Below, piece after piece: positions 17,457 through 26,449 of a stretch of 64,000 nucleotides of DNA. The stretch is taken from assembly GCF_002006355.2 (NCBI RefSeq), contig NZ_CP096980.1:3348001-3412000 (forward strand), read 5' to 3'. The stretch's first letter is position 1, and every line of letters starts with the position of its first letter. The notes under the pieces are model-generated. The model searched no databases, was not told the DNA's origin, and saw nothing but the letters and a program-made list of their open reading frames with translations. The translations under genes and the position numbers were made by a program. This stretch comes from Clostridium felsineum DSM 794. GTDB taxonomy: Bacteria > Bacillota > Clostridia > Clostridiales > Clostridiaceae.

Positions 17457-17587
17457 AAAAAAACAGCCAGTAAGGGGGAGCAAACTGACTGCTTATATTT
17501 AAATTGGTTTATTAGTTACTATGTCTATATATTAATATTCCATTGTGACAATTAAGTTACAACAATGTGTTCACATTGTGTTAATTT
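17457..17587 (-). repeat. 130-bp dispersed element, copy 2 (candidate small RNA gene)
   Basis: Same architecture as copy 1 on the minus strand: operator-like site at 17544-17561 (TGTAAC-N6-GTCACA), promoter-like TTGTCA and TATAGA, and a terminator stem CAGTCAGT / ACTGGCTG. The T in the stem differs from copy 1 but still pairs as G-U. Loop reads TTGCTCCCCCTT. It lies between the GH26 terminator and the start of the NADAR gene. Confidence 0.8.
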
Positions 17588-17596
17588 TAAATATAG

Positions 17597-17627
17597 AAAA
17601 AGCAGAGCATATACTAACCCTGCTTTT
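17597..17627 (-). terminator. Terminator of the GH26 gene
   Basis: Stem AAAAGCAG / CTGCTTTT with a 15-nt loop, then a short T run on the minus strand, 14 bp past the stop codon. Confidence 0.65.
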
Positions 17628-17640
17628 GTTTCAATATCTG

Positions 17641-19137
17641 TTAGTTTGAAAAATTCATATTATTAACATAAAAAGTCCATTCACCTGGCTGATACGTATT
17701 TCCATCTATTAAAAATTTAACCGCAGATATATTATTTTTATCAATAGCAGCTGAAGTTAAATTAGCCATTGGTATAGTAACCTGTTTCCAATCTGAATTT
17801 GAAACTGTAACATAGTCTGTAAGTTCTACTGGGTTTGTTTCATTTCCCCATACGTCACACAATTTAATTCTTGCTTTTGAATTTGAGTCTCCTAAAATAT
17901 TAAATTTCAAATAAGTTGTTCTTGTTAAATTTTTTCCTGCATTAAAATCCACATCACTAAAAGGTTCTATTCCATTTGGCGATTCGGAAGTTGGTATTGA
18001 CGCACCTGCATATGCCGTATTAGAAGTACTTTTAAAATGAAACTTAAGTGAACTATTTCCATTATATTTTACTACATTAGACATAGGTAAGTTATTCCAT
18101 TGAGTAGAAGATTCTATACTACCACCTGAACCTGACCACACAGAACTATAATTCCAAATCCCATCGTTATTAGCATCTTCATAAGCCCAATTTTTAGTTA
18201 CAGCTATTGGTCCCATAACTGCTGATTTATATGCTGCTTGTACTGAAGGATTTGAATTAATTGTCCAATCTGTTTCTTTGTTTTCATTAAACCAAATAAC
18301 CGCATCTATTAATGGATAATTTGACCTTACTTTGTTATATGCATCTGTAATCCAAGCTGATTTATCTCCACCTTTATCAGCTGAGCCAATTTCAGCAATA
18401 AAAATTGGTTTATTGTATACTTTTAAAGCATTGTATGCCTGCCCAAAAACTTGATCAAAAGACTGCCAACTGCTCCCCCAGGATTGAGTCGTTCCCCAAT
18501 TATACCCGTCAATTGAAAGTACATCTACATAATCATTTCCAGGATATGCTGCCATGTAGTCTGTATTATTTCCAACACTATTGTTATTTACATTATACAT
18601 AAATTTTACATTTGACGCTCCTGCATTTCTAAAAATTTGTACAATGTGCTGATATGCTGTTTTATATGAAGCATAACTATTTACACTTCCATTTTGATAT
18701 CCAGTTGCCCAGCTGTACCAATTACTATTGACCTCATGCATAAGTCTTATTACTATTGGTTTATTATAGTTTTTAAGATCACTTGCCATTTGTTTTATAT
18801 AATCGTCTTTATTACCAATAATAATATCATTATCTGTAATACCTTGTGGTTCCCAAGTTAAAATAAGCTGTGATTTATTTTGGTAGACAGCGTCAACATT
18901 TGCTTTAAATGAACTAAAAGGTGTTGAAAAATCGGCAAACATATTTACATAGTCCATTTTTTTGTCTTGTGCTTCTTGAAATTTATTGATAGCATCAGTT
19001 GTTGGCCACTTACCAAGCCATGCACCATTTCTCAGCGGCATTCCTGTAGTTGTAGCATTAGCTTTTATTGCTGCCAATCCTACACTTGCAATTGTCAAAC
19101 TAGCTACAAGTAGTAATTTTGAAATTTTACTTTTCAT
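17641..19137 (-). CDS. Secreted GH26 beta-mannanase with C-terminal carbohydrate-binding domain
   Basis: 498 residues. Signal peptide at 1-28 (LLLVASLTIASVGLAAIKANA). Catalytic TIM barrel at about 33-310 with acid/base Glu135 in IRLMHEVNSNWYSW and nucleophile Glu249 in IFIAEIGSAD, the GH26 pattern. From about 315 a beta-sandwich-like domain (NWAYEDANNDGIWNY to the end) that probably binds polysaccharide. It would hydrolyse beta-1,4-mannan outside the cell. Monocistronic, with its own terminator and a 303-bp upstream region. Family assignment is firm; mannan as substrate is the usual GH26 case but other beta-glycans are possible. Confidence 0.85.
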   Translation of the reverse strand: MKSKISKLLLVASLTIASVGLAAIKANATTTGMPLRNGAWLGKWPTTDAINKFQEAQDKKMDYVNMFADFSTPFSSFKANVDAVYQNKSQLILTWEPQGITDNDIIIGNKDDYIKQMASDLKNYNKPIVIRLMHEVNSNWYSWATGYQNGSVNSYASYKTAYQHIVQIFRNAGASNVKFMYNVNNNSVGNNTDYMAAYPGNDYVDVLSIDGYNWGTTQSWGSSWQSFDQVFGQAYNALKVYNKPIFIAEIGSADKGGDKSAWITDAYNKVRSNYPLIDAVIWFNENKETDWTINSNPSVQAAYKSAVMGPIAVTKNWAYEDANNDGIWNYSSVWSGSGGSIESSTQWNNLPMSNVVKYNGNSSLKFHFKSTSNTAYAGASIPTSESPNGIEPFSDVDFNAGKNLTRTTYLKFNILGDSNSKARIKLCDVWGNETNPVELTDYVTVSNSDWKQVTIPMANLTSAAIDKNNISAVKFLIDGNTYQPGEWTFYVNNMNFSN

Positions 19138-19233
19138 AATATTCTTCTCCTTGCACGTTTAGTATACTAATATATAAGCTACTTGCCTAAACAAAGCTCT
19201 ATATTGCTAAATAATATTTAAAAACAGCTTCTT

Positions 19234-19260
19234 AATTTATGTTTTTAACCAACATAAATT
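19234..19260. promoter_or_regulatory. Inverted repeat upstream of the GH26 gene
   Basis: Perfect 10-bp arms AATTTATGTT / AACATAAATT with a 7-nt spacer, about 100 bp upstream of the GH26 start. It could be an operator; the T run that follows on the plus strand also lets it look like a terminator, but no plus-strand gene precedes it. Confidence 0.45.
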
Positions 19261-19380
19261 ATTTTTTTTACTTTTATTATAACATAATCTTCTTAAAAAT
19301 CAAATTTTTGAAAATATTATTCATTTTTTTATAATTAAATAATACACAATATTAAAGTTTTTATAATTTATTTATCTAAA

Positions 19381-19408
19381 AAAAGATTGAGCATAAACAC
19401 CCAATCTT
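19381..19408 (-). terminator. Terminator of the MBL hydrolase gene
   Basis: Stem AAGATTG / CAATCTT, T run on the minus strand, 33 bp beyond the stop codon. Two similar hairpins follow the TPM and exonuclease genes. Confidence 0.65.
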
Positions 19409-19440
19409 ATATCCACATAATAAGCAATTCTTTCACGAAA

Positions 19441-20247
19441 TTACCAATTTATTTCTAGCCCTACCCCAACTTCCTTTACTGGCAAAACCTTATGAATTTC
19501 CGCTTTTACAGCAAATGAAGTACAATGACATGGGTATAACTCCTTTATATTATTCATCCTTAGATACTCTATAGTTTTATATACTTGTTTATTTACTTCA
19601 AATAGATGAAATCCTCCTATTACCCCTATTACCCTATCATCATTACATACCTTTTTTGCATATTCTACAATATTACAAATTCCACTGTGAGAACATCCGG
19701 TAATAATATAAATACCATTATTGCTTTTGTAAGCAAGTGCTGTATCATCCATTACATAATCATCTACTAATTTCCCGTCTTCAAGCTGCTTACCTATGGG
19801 TTTTCTATTTTCAAAATCATTCATCCTAGGTATCTCACCTAAGAATATTATATTATCACTAACTTTTTTAGGTGCTTTTGATAAAATTAGATTACATTTT
19901 TCTTTTAGCTCATTCTCTAAAATTGGAGAACAAATTTTCAATTTACCCTTTATCTTTTCTTTAAATGAATCTTGATGTGCAATTACAGAAATTTTACTTT
20001 TGTTATTCTGTTCAAAATAATATTTCAATCCTCTTGTATGATCATCATGTCCATGTGAAATAACAATAGCATTTATTTTTTTTAAATCTATACCTAATTC
20101 ATTAGCATTTTTAATAAATAGTTCTGAATATCCAACATCTAATAATAATTTAAAATCTCCATCCTCAATATAATATGAAACAGCAGGTTCACCACAATAA
20201 TATTGGTCAATATATGTATTATTATCTACTAAAACTTTTAACTTCAT
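19441..20247 (-). CDS. MBL-fold metallohydrolase
   Basis: 268 residues with the metallo-beta-lactamase signature SHGHDDHTRGL at about 64-74, a preceding LLLDVGYSELF, then TGCSHSGICNIVEYA near 180 and PCHCTSFAVKAEI near 240. This set, including the GCSHSG and CHCT motifs, is typical of the subgroup sometimes annotated as beta-ribofuranosylaminobenzene 5'-phosphate synthase-like; that name is not reliable in clostridia. It binds two metals and hydrolyses an unknown ester or phosphodiester. Stand-alone gene. Confidence 0.85.
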   Translation of the reverse strand: MKLKVLVDNNTYIDQYYCGEPAVSYYIEDGDFKLLLDVGYSELFIKNANELGIDLKKINAIVISHGHDDHTRGLKYYFEQNNKSKISVIAHQDSFKEKIKGKLKICSPILENELKEKCNLILSKAPKKVSDNIIFLGEIPRMNDFENRKPIGKQLEDGKLVDDYVMDDTALAYKSNNGIYIITGCSHSGICNIVEYAKKVCNDDRVIGVIGGFHLFEVNKQVYKTIEYLRMNNIKELYPCHCTSFAVKAEIHKVLPVKEVGVGLEINW

Positions 20248-20269
20248 ATTTCCTCCTTCACACTATACA

Positions 20270-20297
20270 AAAAGATTGAGCCTAAACTCAATCTTTT
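20270..20297 (-). terminator. Terminator of the TPM gene
   Basis: Perfect 11-bp stem AAAAGATTGAG / CTCAATCTTTT with a 6-nt loop, 18 bp past the stop codon of the minus-strand TPM gene. Confidence 0.75.
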
Positions 20298-20315
20298 CGT
20301 ATATCCTTTTAAAGT

Positions 20316-21311
20316 TTACCAATCAGAAGAACCCGAATCGCTAGAGCCTGATCCTGAATCACTAGCGCCTGATCCCCAATCAGATTCTCCACTAGATATG
20401 GTCCAATCTCCACTGGACGTAACATCATTATTTCTTAATCTTTCATCATCACGATAATAATCATTATGATAGTGATCCTCATGATGATGAAGCTCACTAG
20501 ATAATATCTCTCCTGCAATAACTCCTTTAACAAAATCATTATTATTGCCATTGTTAATTATTGTTGTATTTCCTCTTGGTTCACCATATGAGTTATTATA
20601 ATTTTCATACCTTCCATCATCTTCTGCCATATTGCCTGATCTATATCTTCCATTATTTCCACCATCATAGCCCAAACCATTTTTTCTTGCAAACTTTCTA
20701 GCTCTCATTTCACTATTGCGCTTTACTTTATAAATTATTAATATTATAATAACCAAAGCAAATATGAGAAATATTATTAAACCCAAGTAGCTTTTTTTAG
20801 GTGATACAGTTCTATTTAATCCATCATTTTTAACAGTAGCTTTTCCTGAACGAACAGCTTTTGTTGTTATATCTTGATCTATAGCTTCTCCTACTTTTAA
20901 AATTCCATTATTAAAATCACCACTTTTAAAATAACCATTTGGTATACCAGCTATTCTATCTAATTCAGAACCATTAAACACATTATTTAATCCATATGAT
21001 AATATCTTGTTTTTATGCTCTTTTACAGCTACTATAAATACCACCTGTTTTGTTGATGAATTTTGATCTATCATATTCATTGCTACATCTCTTATATTTT
21101 TTCCATCTAGTGATTTTATCGTTTCTAATTTGACTTTAACTCCTGTATTATTTTCTACTTTGGTAAAGTTATTATTAACAGTTTGTATTGTATTGGCACT
21201 TAATACATTTGCATTATCTTCAATATAATTTCCAGCTGCAGATACTGCTACACTAAATAACATTAAATACACTATTAATAATACCATTATAAATTTTAGT
21301 TTTTGTTTCAC
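20316..21311 (-). CDS. TPM domain membrane protein
   Basis: 331 residues. A signal or membrane segment at 7-25, an extracellular TPM domain at about 28-150 (YIEDNANVLSANTIQTVNNNFTKVENNTGVKVKLETI), a membrane segment near 176-195 (LGLIIFLIFALVIIILIIY), then a long hydrophilic tail with Asn/Gly, a His-rich stretch (LHHHEDHYHND) and a closing Ser/Gly/Asp repeat. TPM proteins are related to YgcG; some act in photosystem repair in plants, but bacterial functions are unclear. Monocistronic with a terminator. Confidence 0.8.
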   Translation of the reverse strand: MKQKLKFIMVLLIVYLMLFSVAVSAAGNYIEDNANVLSANTIQTVNNNFTKVENNTGVKVKLETIKSLDGKNIRDVAMNMIDQNSSTKQVVFIVAVKEHKNKILSYGLNNVFNGSELDRIAGIPNGYFKSGDFNNGILKVGEAIDQDITTKAVRSGKATVKNDGLNRTVSPKKSYLGLIIFLIFALVIIILIIYKVKRNSEMRARKFARKNGLGYDGGNNGRYRSGNMAEDDGRYENYNNSYGEPRGNTTIINNGNNNDFVKGVIAGEILSSELHHHEDHYHNDYYRDDERLRNNDVTSSGDWTISSGESDWGSGASDSGSGSSDSGSSDW

Positions 21312-21520
21312 CTATACCAGTCCCCTTCAACCAATAATTGAAATAGATTTATTTCCTTTATATTACAAGTATTATTTTTTTTGTTATATGTGTATATTAT
21401 AACATCAAATATGAATAATTGTATTGCTTTATTTATACAATGTTTATATTTTTGCAATATTATACATTTATTTTTAAAAATTGACTGTGGGTAAAATATC
21501 TAATACTAGGTGCCTGTTTA

Positions 21521-22189
21521 TCAATTATTGAAATTTTCTTTTATACTTTTACATTTTTTATAAACCTCAGCACAAACTATACAATCATCTGCCGAATTAT
21601 GAGAGCCTATTTTTATACCCAAAAATTCTTTTAAAGTAATAAGCTTATAGTTTTCTGGTCTTACTCCATTTTCATTTTTCATATATTTTCTAGAGAGATT
21701 CAAGGTATCTATTACTTCGTTTTTAGGTTTCTTTAAACCTAAATTATAAGCGTTATTAAGCAAAAACCTCATATCAAACTTTGCATTATGAGCAATCAAT
21801 ACATCTTCACCTATGAAATCAATGAATTTAGAAAGCACACTAGTTATTGTAGGTGCATTTTTAACATTACTATCTCTAATTCCCGTTAAAGTTACTATAT
21901 TCCTCGGAATTGGCCTTTCGGGATTTACATATGTAATAAATTCATCTGCTTTTTTATTACCTCTATATTTTATTGCACCAATCTCTATTATCTTGTCAGT
22001 ATTTGTATCTAAGCCTGTGGTTTCAAAATCAAATACTATAAAATCATCTGGATATTTGCTACTTTTGTTATAAGTCATATATTTATTATAAGGCTCAATT
22101 TCTGTATCATATTTCCTTAAACGGCTGTGTTGCCCAACAATTTTATCTTCATCAAAACTTCCTTGTACTAATTTATTTATAAATCCCAT
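21521..22189 (-). CDS. DEDDh 3'-5' exonuclease (DnaQ/PolC epsilon-like)
   Basis: 222 residues. All DnaQ-family motifs are present: FVVFDFETTGL (Asp, Glu) at about 51-61, AHNAKFDMRFL (Asp), and SHNSADDCIVCAEVY (His, Asp). The first 45 residues, with SRLRKYDTEIEPYNKYMTYN, are an extra N-terminal segment. It would degrade single strands 3'-5', in repair or RNA turnover rather than as the replicative proofreader. Stands alone; a DNA polymerase partner is not in the window. Confidence 0.85.
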   Translation of the reverse strand: MGFINKLVQGSFDEDKIVGQHSRLRKYDTEIEPYNKYMTYNKSSKYPDDFIVFDFETTGLDTNTDKIIEIGAIKYRGNKKADEFITYVNPERPIPRNIVTLTGIRDSNVKNAPTITSVLSKFIDFIGEDVLIAHNAKFDMRFLLNNAYNLGLKKPKNEVIDTLNLSRKYMKNENGVRPENYKLITLKEFLGIKIGSHNSADDCIVCAEVYKKCKSIKENFNN

Positions 22190-22307
22190 TGTCTCTCTCC
22201 TTATTGTATAAATAACATTTTTCTAATTTCACTTTTTAATTATATCACCAAAATATGCAAATTGTTCTTTTTACTCTTGTAAGCTTACCTTATTATTTAT
22301 ATAAAAA

Positions 22308-22337
22308 AAGAATTGAGCCTAAATAAACTCAATCTTT
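22308..22337 (-). terminator. Terminator overlapping the end of the sce7725-like gene
   Basis: Arms AATTGAG / CTCAAT with a T run on the minus strand. The right arm includes the stop codon region of the gene ending at 22336. Confidence 0.55.
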
Positions 22338-23193
22338 ATACTTTATCTAAATATCTTCCCATAAGTTCTAAATGATTCATTATTGATAATTTCTTTATAA
22401 CTCCTAATCCCGGATAATGATTATTATAATAATAATTTATTATCTCTTTTACACCTAATGTTTGTGCATTATTGTAAATCGACCATTTTTTTAGCTTTTT
22501 ACATGCTTCAAAAAACTTCATCTTTGTATTTTTATTGTCATTATTGGAATCTGATATAAAATGACGTATTTTTAAATTACTATCTTTATCAAAAAACACT
22601 ATGTGTATAACAACTGCATAGGGTGGCCATCCCGATTTGTTAAAAGTTCTCCCTATTACTGAGTAATCTGAAAAACCCATATATCCATTCTTTTTATATT
22701 CTAAATGTGTTTTCGAAAAATATTCTTCGGATTCACTATAATCGGAATTTCTTTTTTCTTTATTAAAGCTATCCTTTAAAATTATTTTATTTTCATTTTT
22801 TTGTGATATATCTCTTAAATAATCATAATATTGCTCTATCTTATTTTCTGTATCTATAATAATTAAACTTTTATTTTCAATATTTTTTGTAAGCTTATTT
22901 ATTTCATCCTTTGACTTTCTATTTTTTATGTGCCCTATAATTGTATTTTTATTGTTAAGAATATCTATAAATTTTTCATCAATAGTTTCATTAACCAAAT
23001 CTCCAACTTTAGGATTGTGAATTAAACAAATCTTATTATCTTTTATAATTTTATTTAAATAGTTAGTTGTCGAATTGCTCAAATTTACAGGTTCAATTAT
23101 TGGAACTATTTTAGATGACAAAAGGTTATTATTAATAAGTTCTACTAAAGCTAATAATTCATTCTGTTTTCCCCTAAGATATGGTAAATACAT
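22336..23193 (-). CDS. sce7725-like (beta-protein-type) protein
   Basis: 285 residues from the ATG at 23193, which has GGAG upstream; the longer open frame to 23298 runs into repeat copy 3 and is not credible. The N-terminus MYLPYLRGKQNELLALVELI followed by KIVPIIEPVNLS matches the sce7725 family as I remember it, and the GRTFNKSGWPPYAVVIHIVFF region looks like the related beta-protein family. Function unknown; relatives are often found near mobile or defence genes with an sce7726 partner, which is absent here. Confidence 0.6.
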   Translation of the reverse strand: MYLPYLRGKQNELLALVELINNNLLSSKIVPIIEPVNLSNSTTNYLNKIIKDNKICLIHNPKVGDLVNETIDEKFIDILNNKNTIIGHIKNRKSKDEINKLTKNIENKSLIIIDTENKIEQYYDYLRDISQKNENKIILKDSFNKEKRNSDYSESEEYFSKTHLEYKKNGYMGFSDYSVIGRTFNKSGWPPYAVVIHIVFFDKDSNLKIRHFISDSNNDNKNTKMKFFEACKKLKKWSIYNNAQTLGVKEIINYYYNNHYPGLGVIKKLSIMNHLELMGRYLDKV

Positions 23194-23273
23194 AAAAACT
23201 CCGCTAATATTTATTTCTTTAATAAATATTAGCTTTATATTAAAAATATTCTTATTATTATAAAATACAATAA

Positions 23274-23407
23274 AAAAACAGCCAGTAAGGGGGAACAAAC
23301 TGACTGCTCATATATTATTAATTTTGATTTATTAACTACTATACTTATATATTAATATGTCATTGTGACAATTAGGTTACAACAATGTGTACATATTGTG
23401 TTAATTT
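23274..23407 (-). repeat. 130-bp dispersed element, copy 3 (candidate small RNA gene)
   Basis: Same parts as copies 1 and 2: operator-like site at 23364-23381, promoter-like TTGTCA and TATAAG, terminator stem CAGTCAGT / ACTGGCTG, loop TTGTTCCCCCTT and a run of seven T on the minus strand. It has a slightly longer linker (two extra bases). It sits between the sce7725-like gene and the hypothetical gene at 23452. Confidence 0.8.
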
Positions 23408-23451
23408 AAAATATTTACACCCTCATCGTTTAATTCTAAATAATATACTAA

Positions 23452-24078
23452 CTATCTTATATAAATTTCATCATTAATACTAGAGTTAGTTATTAAAGCT
23501 CCTTTGCTATTTAATTCACTTTCATTAACATTGCTTAAAATTACTACTTCATATTGAAAATCTATTCCTCCATAAGCAAGAAACATTTGTTTATTATGAA
23601 TTATTCCAACTCCATGTAATTGAACCTTATTATGTATAGACCAAGTTAAATCGTATAAATTATCATTTTGTTTCTTTTTTATAATTTTCAAATCAAAAAT
23701 AGGAGATTCGTATTCTTTTATAAAATATCTCACTTTATAATCCCCTTCAAATCCTTCATTTGTTTCTTGTCTTATAGCAATTCCTGAACCCAATGTATCA
23801 AAATTCTGCGTTGAAGCCCAAAGTGCTGAATTTGATCTAAAATCACCTATCGGCTTGTACATACCCACCCCGGCCATGGGAACTTTCTTTGAATATCTTG
23901 ATACAAATAATTTATTATTGACAAATATTCCGATTCCTAAGTATTCGTGGTGGTGGTCTTCCTCTTCTATGCTCCAAGTACACTTATATGTTTCACCTAA
24001 TTTTTCAATATTAAGAGTACCTTGTCCATTAGCTAACTTCCAATTACCTAAAATATCCTTTTCTTTATTACAGCTCAT
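23452..24078 (-). CDS. Hypothetical protein with two internal repeats
   Basis: 208 residues, no signal peptide and no membrane segment. Two similar units are visible: YKCTWSIEEEDHHHEYLGIGIFVNNKLFVSR near 30-60 and YDLTWSIHNKVQLHGVGIIHNKQMFLAYGG near 140-170. The shared pattern (TWSI, then GIGI/GVGII, then NK) suggests a duplicated beta domain, possibly a beta-barrel ligand binder. I do not recognise the family. Monocistronic, ending about 45 bp from repeat copy 3. Confidence 0.65.
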   Translation of the reverse strand: MSCNKEKDILGNWKLANGQGTLNIEKLGETYKCTWSIEEEDHHHEYLGIGIFVNNKLFVSRYSKKVPMAGVGMYKPIGDFRSNSALWASTQNFDTLGSGIAIRQETNEGFEGDYKVRYFIKEYESPIFDLKIIKKKQNDNLYDLTWSIHNKVQLHGVGIIHNKQMFLAYGGIDFQYEVVILSNVNESELNSKGALITNSSINDEIYIR

Positions 24079-24222
24079 TATTTCACCCTCAATTCAAATA
24101 AAATCTTAAATATAGAATATCATATAAATAACTAATATTATCTATTTAATTTTTGTATAACAACTTTAAAATAATGCTTAAGTGGGATATCATAGAGTCT
24201 CCACCCTATGATTACCCTTAGC

Positions 24223-24540
24223 CTATTTGCTTACTAATTCTTTAGCTACGTCTGTCTCAATAGTTTTGACAACAAAATCAACTATCTCTTTTATTTGTGC
24301 TCTAGTTAAATGATCTCCATATTTGTTATCCAATTTGTCTAATAAATCTGTTATCTTTTCCTCTGCAAAATCTTCTGGATGAAGCTTTGCTAATTGAAGC
24401 AAGAATTGTTTACATTCATTGTATTCAGCTTCACCTATCTTACTTTCAACCACACCAAGACCTGCTTTAACCTTTTTTACCACTATTGGAACCACAAAGC
24501 CTATAACTAAACCCAAAACACCATAAATATAATTTTCCAT
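24223..24540 (-). CDS. Small membrane-anchored protein, phage holin LLH-like
   Basis: 105 residues. A single hydrophobic N-terminal helix (YGVLGLVIGFVVPIVV) precedes a soluble helical domain ending DFVVKTIETDVAKEL. The arrangement resembles phage holins of the LLH type, which have one N-terminal membrane helix and a helical tail. No other phage genes are near, so a phage remnant or an unrelated anchor protein are both possible. Confidence 0.5.
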   Translation of the reverse strand: MENYIYGVLGLVIGFVVPIVVKKVKAGLGVVESKIGEAEYNECKQFLLQLAKLHPEDFAEEKITDLLDKLDNKYGDHLTRAQIKEIVDFVVKTIETDVAKELVSK

Positions 24541-24577
24541 AACTGAATTACCTCTCTTTATAATTTTAGAAAAATAA

Positions 24578-24613
24578 AAAAGCTGCTTATTATATATGAT
24601 ATGAATAAGCTTT
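24578..24613 (-). terminator. Hairpin upstream of the holin-like gene
   Basis: Arms AAGCTTATT / AATAAGC with CTT continuing after a 2-nt bulge, and six T on the minus strand. Together with the hairpin at 24668-24702 it frames a 55-nt stretch with no ORF. Confidence 0.45.
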
Positions 24614-24667
24614 AGAATGGTGCCTTAAATGTCGATAGCTGTAAAGCTTTGCAATACTTGGTAGACT

Positions 24668-24702
24668 AAAAAAAGATGACTTCTATTTATAGAAAATCAT
24701 CC
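24668..24702 (-). terminator. Terminator of the SDR gene
   Basis: Imperfect stem GATGA..CTTCTA / TAGAA..TCATC with seven T following on the minus strand. Confidence 0.65.
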
Positions 24703-24761
24703 CAGTACAATCTATCTTATTATTTGTTATCAATTTTAAGCTAATCCTTATATTTTATTGC

Positions 24762-25511
24762 TTATTCTGTACTTTTCATTTTTGCAACAAACATCATTTT
24801 AAGCTTTACAGGAAGCCAATTTTTTATTCTGTTTGTGAATCCTGGAACAATAACGCTCCTATTTTTCATGAATAATTTATAAGCATATACAGCAACTTCT
24901 TCGGCTGTCATGGCACTTCGTGGAGTTATTGTTCCTTCCCTATGAAAGAAGTTCGTTTTTGTAGCACCAGGACATAACGTAGAAACTTGTACACCTTTTT
25001 TCTTTGCTTCATAACGAATTGCTCTGCTATAACTCAACACAAAAGCCTTACTTGCAAAATATGTGCTAGTATATGGTCCTGGCTGAAATGCTCCAATAGA
25101 CGAAACATTTAAAATTTTACCCTTTCCTTTATCATACATATCAGAAATATACAATTTACAGAGTTCTACAAGATTTATAACATTTAATATCATCATACTT
25201 TCATCATCTTGTAAATCTATTCTATCTGTGGAACCAACCAATCCTATTCCTGCATTATTCACAAGTATAGAAATATCTAAATTATCTTCTTTTATCCTAC
25301 CATATAATTGTGTTGCTGCTCCTATCTTTCCCATATCCTGCTCATAGGTCACTACTTTTACATCGAATTCATTTTCTAATTTTTGTTTAACCTTTTTGAG
25401 ACTTTCACTATTGGAAGAAACAACAACTATACCGTATCCATCCCTAGCAAAATTCCTCACAAGTTCAAGTCCAATACCACTTGTCCCTCCTGTGATCAAC
25501 ACATATTTCAT
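24762..25511 (-). CDS. Short-chain dehydrogenase/reductase
   Basis: 249 residues with the classical SDR elements: TGGTSGIG cofactor loop at 7-14, NNAGIG near 88, Ser in NVSSIGA near 136, and YFASK (Tyr/Lys catalytic pair) near 152-156. It would use NAD(P)H to reduce or oxidise an unknown carbonyl or alcohol. A C-terminal region with NWLPVKLKMM may bind membrane. Stand-alone with a terminator. Confidence 0.88.
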   Translation of the reverse strand: MKYVLITGGTSGIGLELVRNFARDGYGIVVVSSNSESLKKVKQKLENEFDVKVVTYEQDMGKIGAATQLYGRIKEDNLDISILVNNAGIGLVGSTDRIDLQDDESMMILNVINLVELCKLYISDMYDKGKGKILNVSSIGAFQPGPYTSTYFASKAFVLSYSRAIRYEAKKKGVQVSTLCPGATKTNFFHREGTITPRSAMTAEEVAVYAYKLFMKNRSVIVPGFTNRIKNWLPVKLKMMFVAKMKSTE

Positions 25512-25576
25512 ACGTAAACACTCCCTTCTTCACATATGATTATAGAAGAAAAAAATATTACAGTAATTCACATATG

Positions 25577-26161
25577 TTAATTAAAAGAAGTATTTTTCAT
25601 TCCATTCCTTATTCTGCTTAAAGATGCAGCTCTGATACCTATATATGATGCAATATATTTTAATTCAATTCTTTCATACAAGTTGGGGTATTGTTTACAA
25701 AAATCAATATATCGTTCTTCTGCATTCATCAAGGTTAAATTTTTAACTCTGTTTTCCAATTTATTAACTTCCTTTAGATACAAGTTAATAAATAAATTTT
25801 TAAATTTTTCATCTTTCTTCATAATTCTATGTACCAATTCGTATGAAAGTTGAATACAATGACAATCTTCTAAACACTCAATTGTAAATGATGAAATACT
25901 TCCTGTCCGTAATCCTTCAGAAGAAAAAAATTCATTCTCGCTGCTGAAACATTTTGTAACATCATTTCCCTGCTCATCAATATAATATCCTCTAACTATA
26001 CCACTGATAATAAAATATAGGTTTATAGATTTCATACCTTCTAGCAGTACAATATGTTTACACGGAAATTTCACAAAAGAAACTTCAGCATTAATCAGGT
26101 CAGAAATATTCTCCTCTATTTTAATTCCAAGTCCCTTTTCCAAATATTTATTAGCATGCAT
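25577..26161 (-). CDS. Crp/Fnr family regulator
   Basis: 194 residues. A cyclic-nucleotide-binding-like beta barrel (residues about 25-115, IVRGYYIDEQGNDVTKCF) is followed by a long helix and a short helix-turn-helix at the end (ELKYIASYIGIRAASLSRIRNG). The binding signature for cAMP (RxxxxR in the barrel) is not evident, so the ligand is unknown; the protein resembles clostridial Crp-like regulators that sense small molecules. It precedes the SDR gene by 66 bp and may control it. Confidence 0.75.
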   Translation of the reverse strand: MHANKYLEKGLGIKIEENISDLINAEVSFVKFPCKHIVLLEGMKSINLYFIISGIVRGYYIDEQGNDVTKCFSSENEFFSSEGLRTGSISSFTIECLEDCHCIQLSYELVHRIMKKDEKFKNLFINLYLKEVNKLENRVKNLTLMNAEERYIDFCKQYPNLYERIELKYIASYIGIRAASLSRIRNGMKNTSFN

Positions 26162-26311
26162 TACTTTATCAAATCCCCTTTTATTAAAATATTCCGTTTT
26201 ACATTTTGCCTTTTCAAATAAGCTTTCTTATGTACCATTTTATCACTTTTATCAATAGTTTTCCTATAATCGCTTGTACTATCTACTCCATACAAAATTC
26301 CCAAAACATCA

Positions 26312-26362
26312 AAAAAGTTGTGCAAGCCTCAAAGTTTTTCCTCATTGCTTACACAACTTTTT
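26312..26362 (-). terminator. Terminator of the FprA-ScdA operon
   Basis: Arms AAAAAGTTGTGCAAGC and GCTTACACAACTTTTT (one mismatch) with a 19-nt loop and T run on the minus strand. Confidence 0.8.
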
Positions 26363-26449
26363 ACTAGATTAATGTGTATTTTAAACAAAAAATATTTATT
26401 ACACATTATATTTATACTTATTTTTATAATCCTTAGAAATGTACAGAGC

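Noticed and set aside
23194..23298. Upstream extension of the sce7725-like gene
   Set aside because: The open frame continues into repeat copy 3, but the family starts at MYLPYLRG and GGAG precedes that ATG (23193). The extension has no ribosome site.
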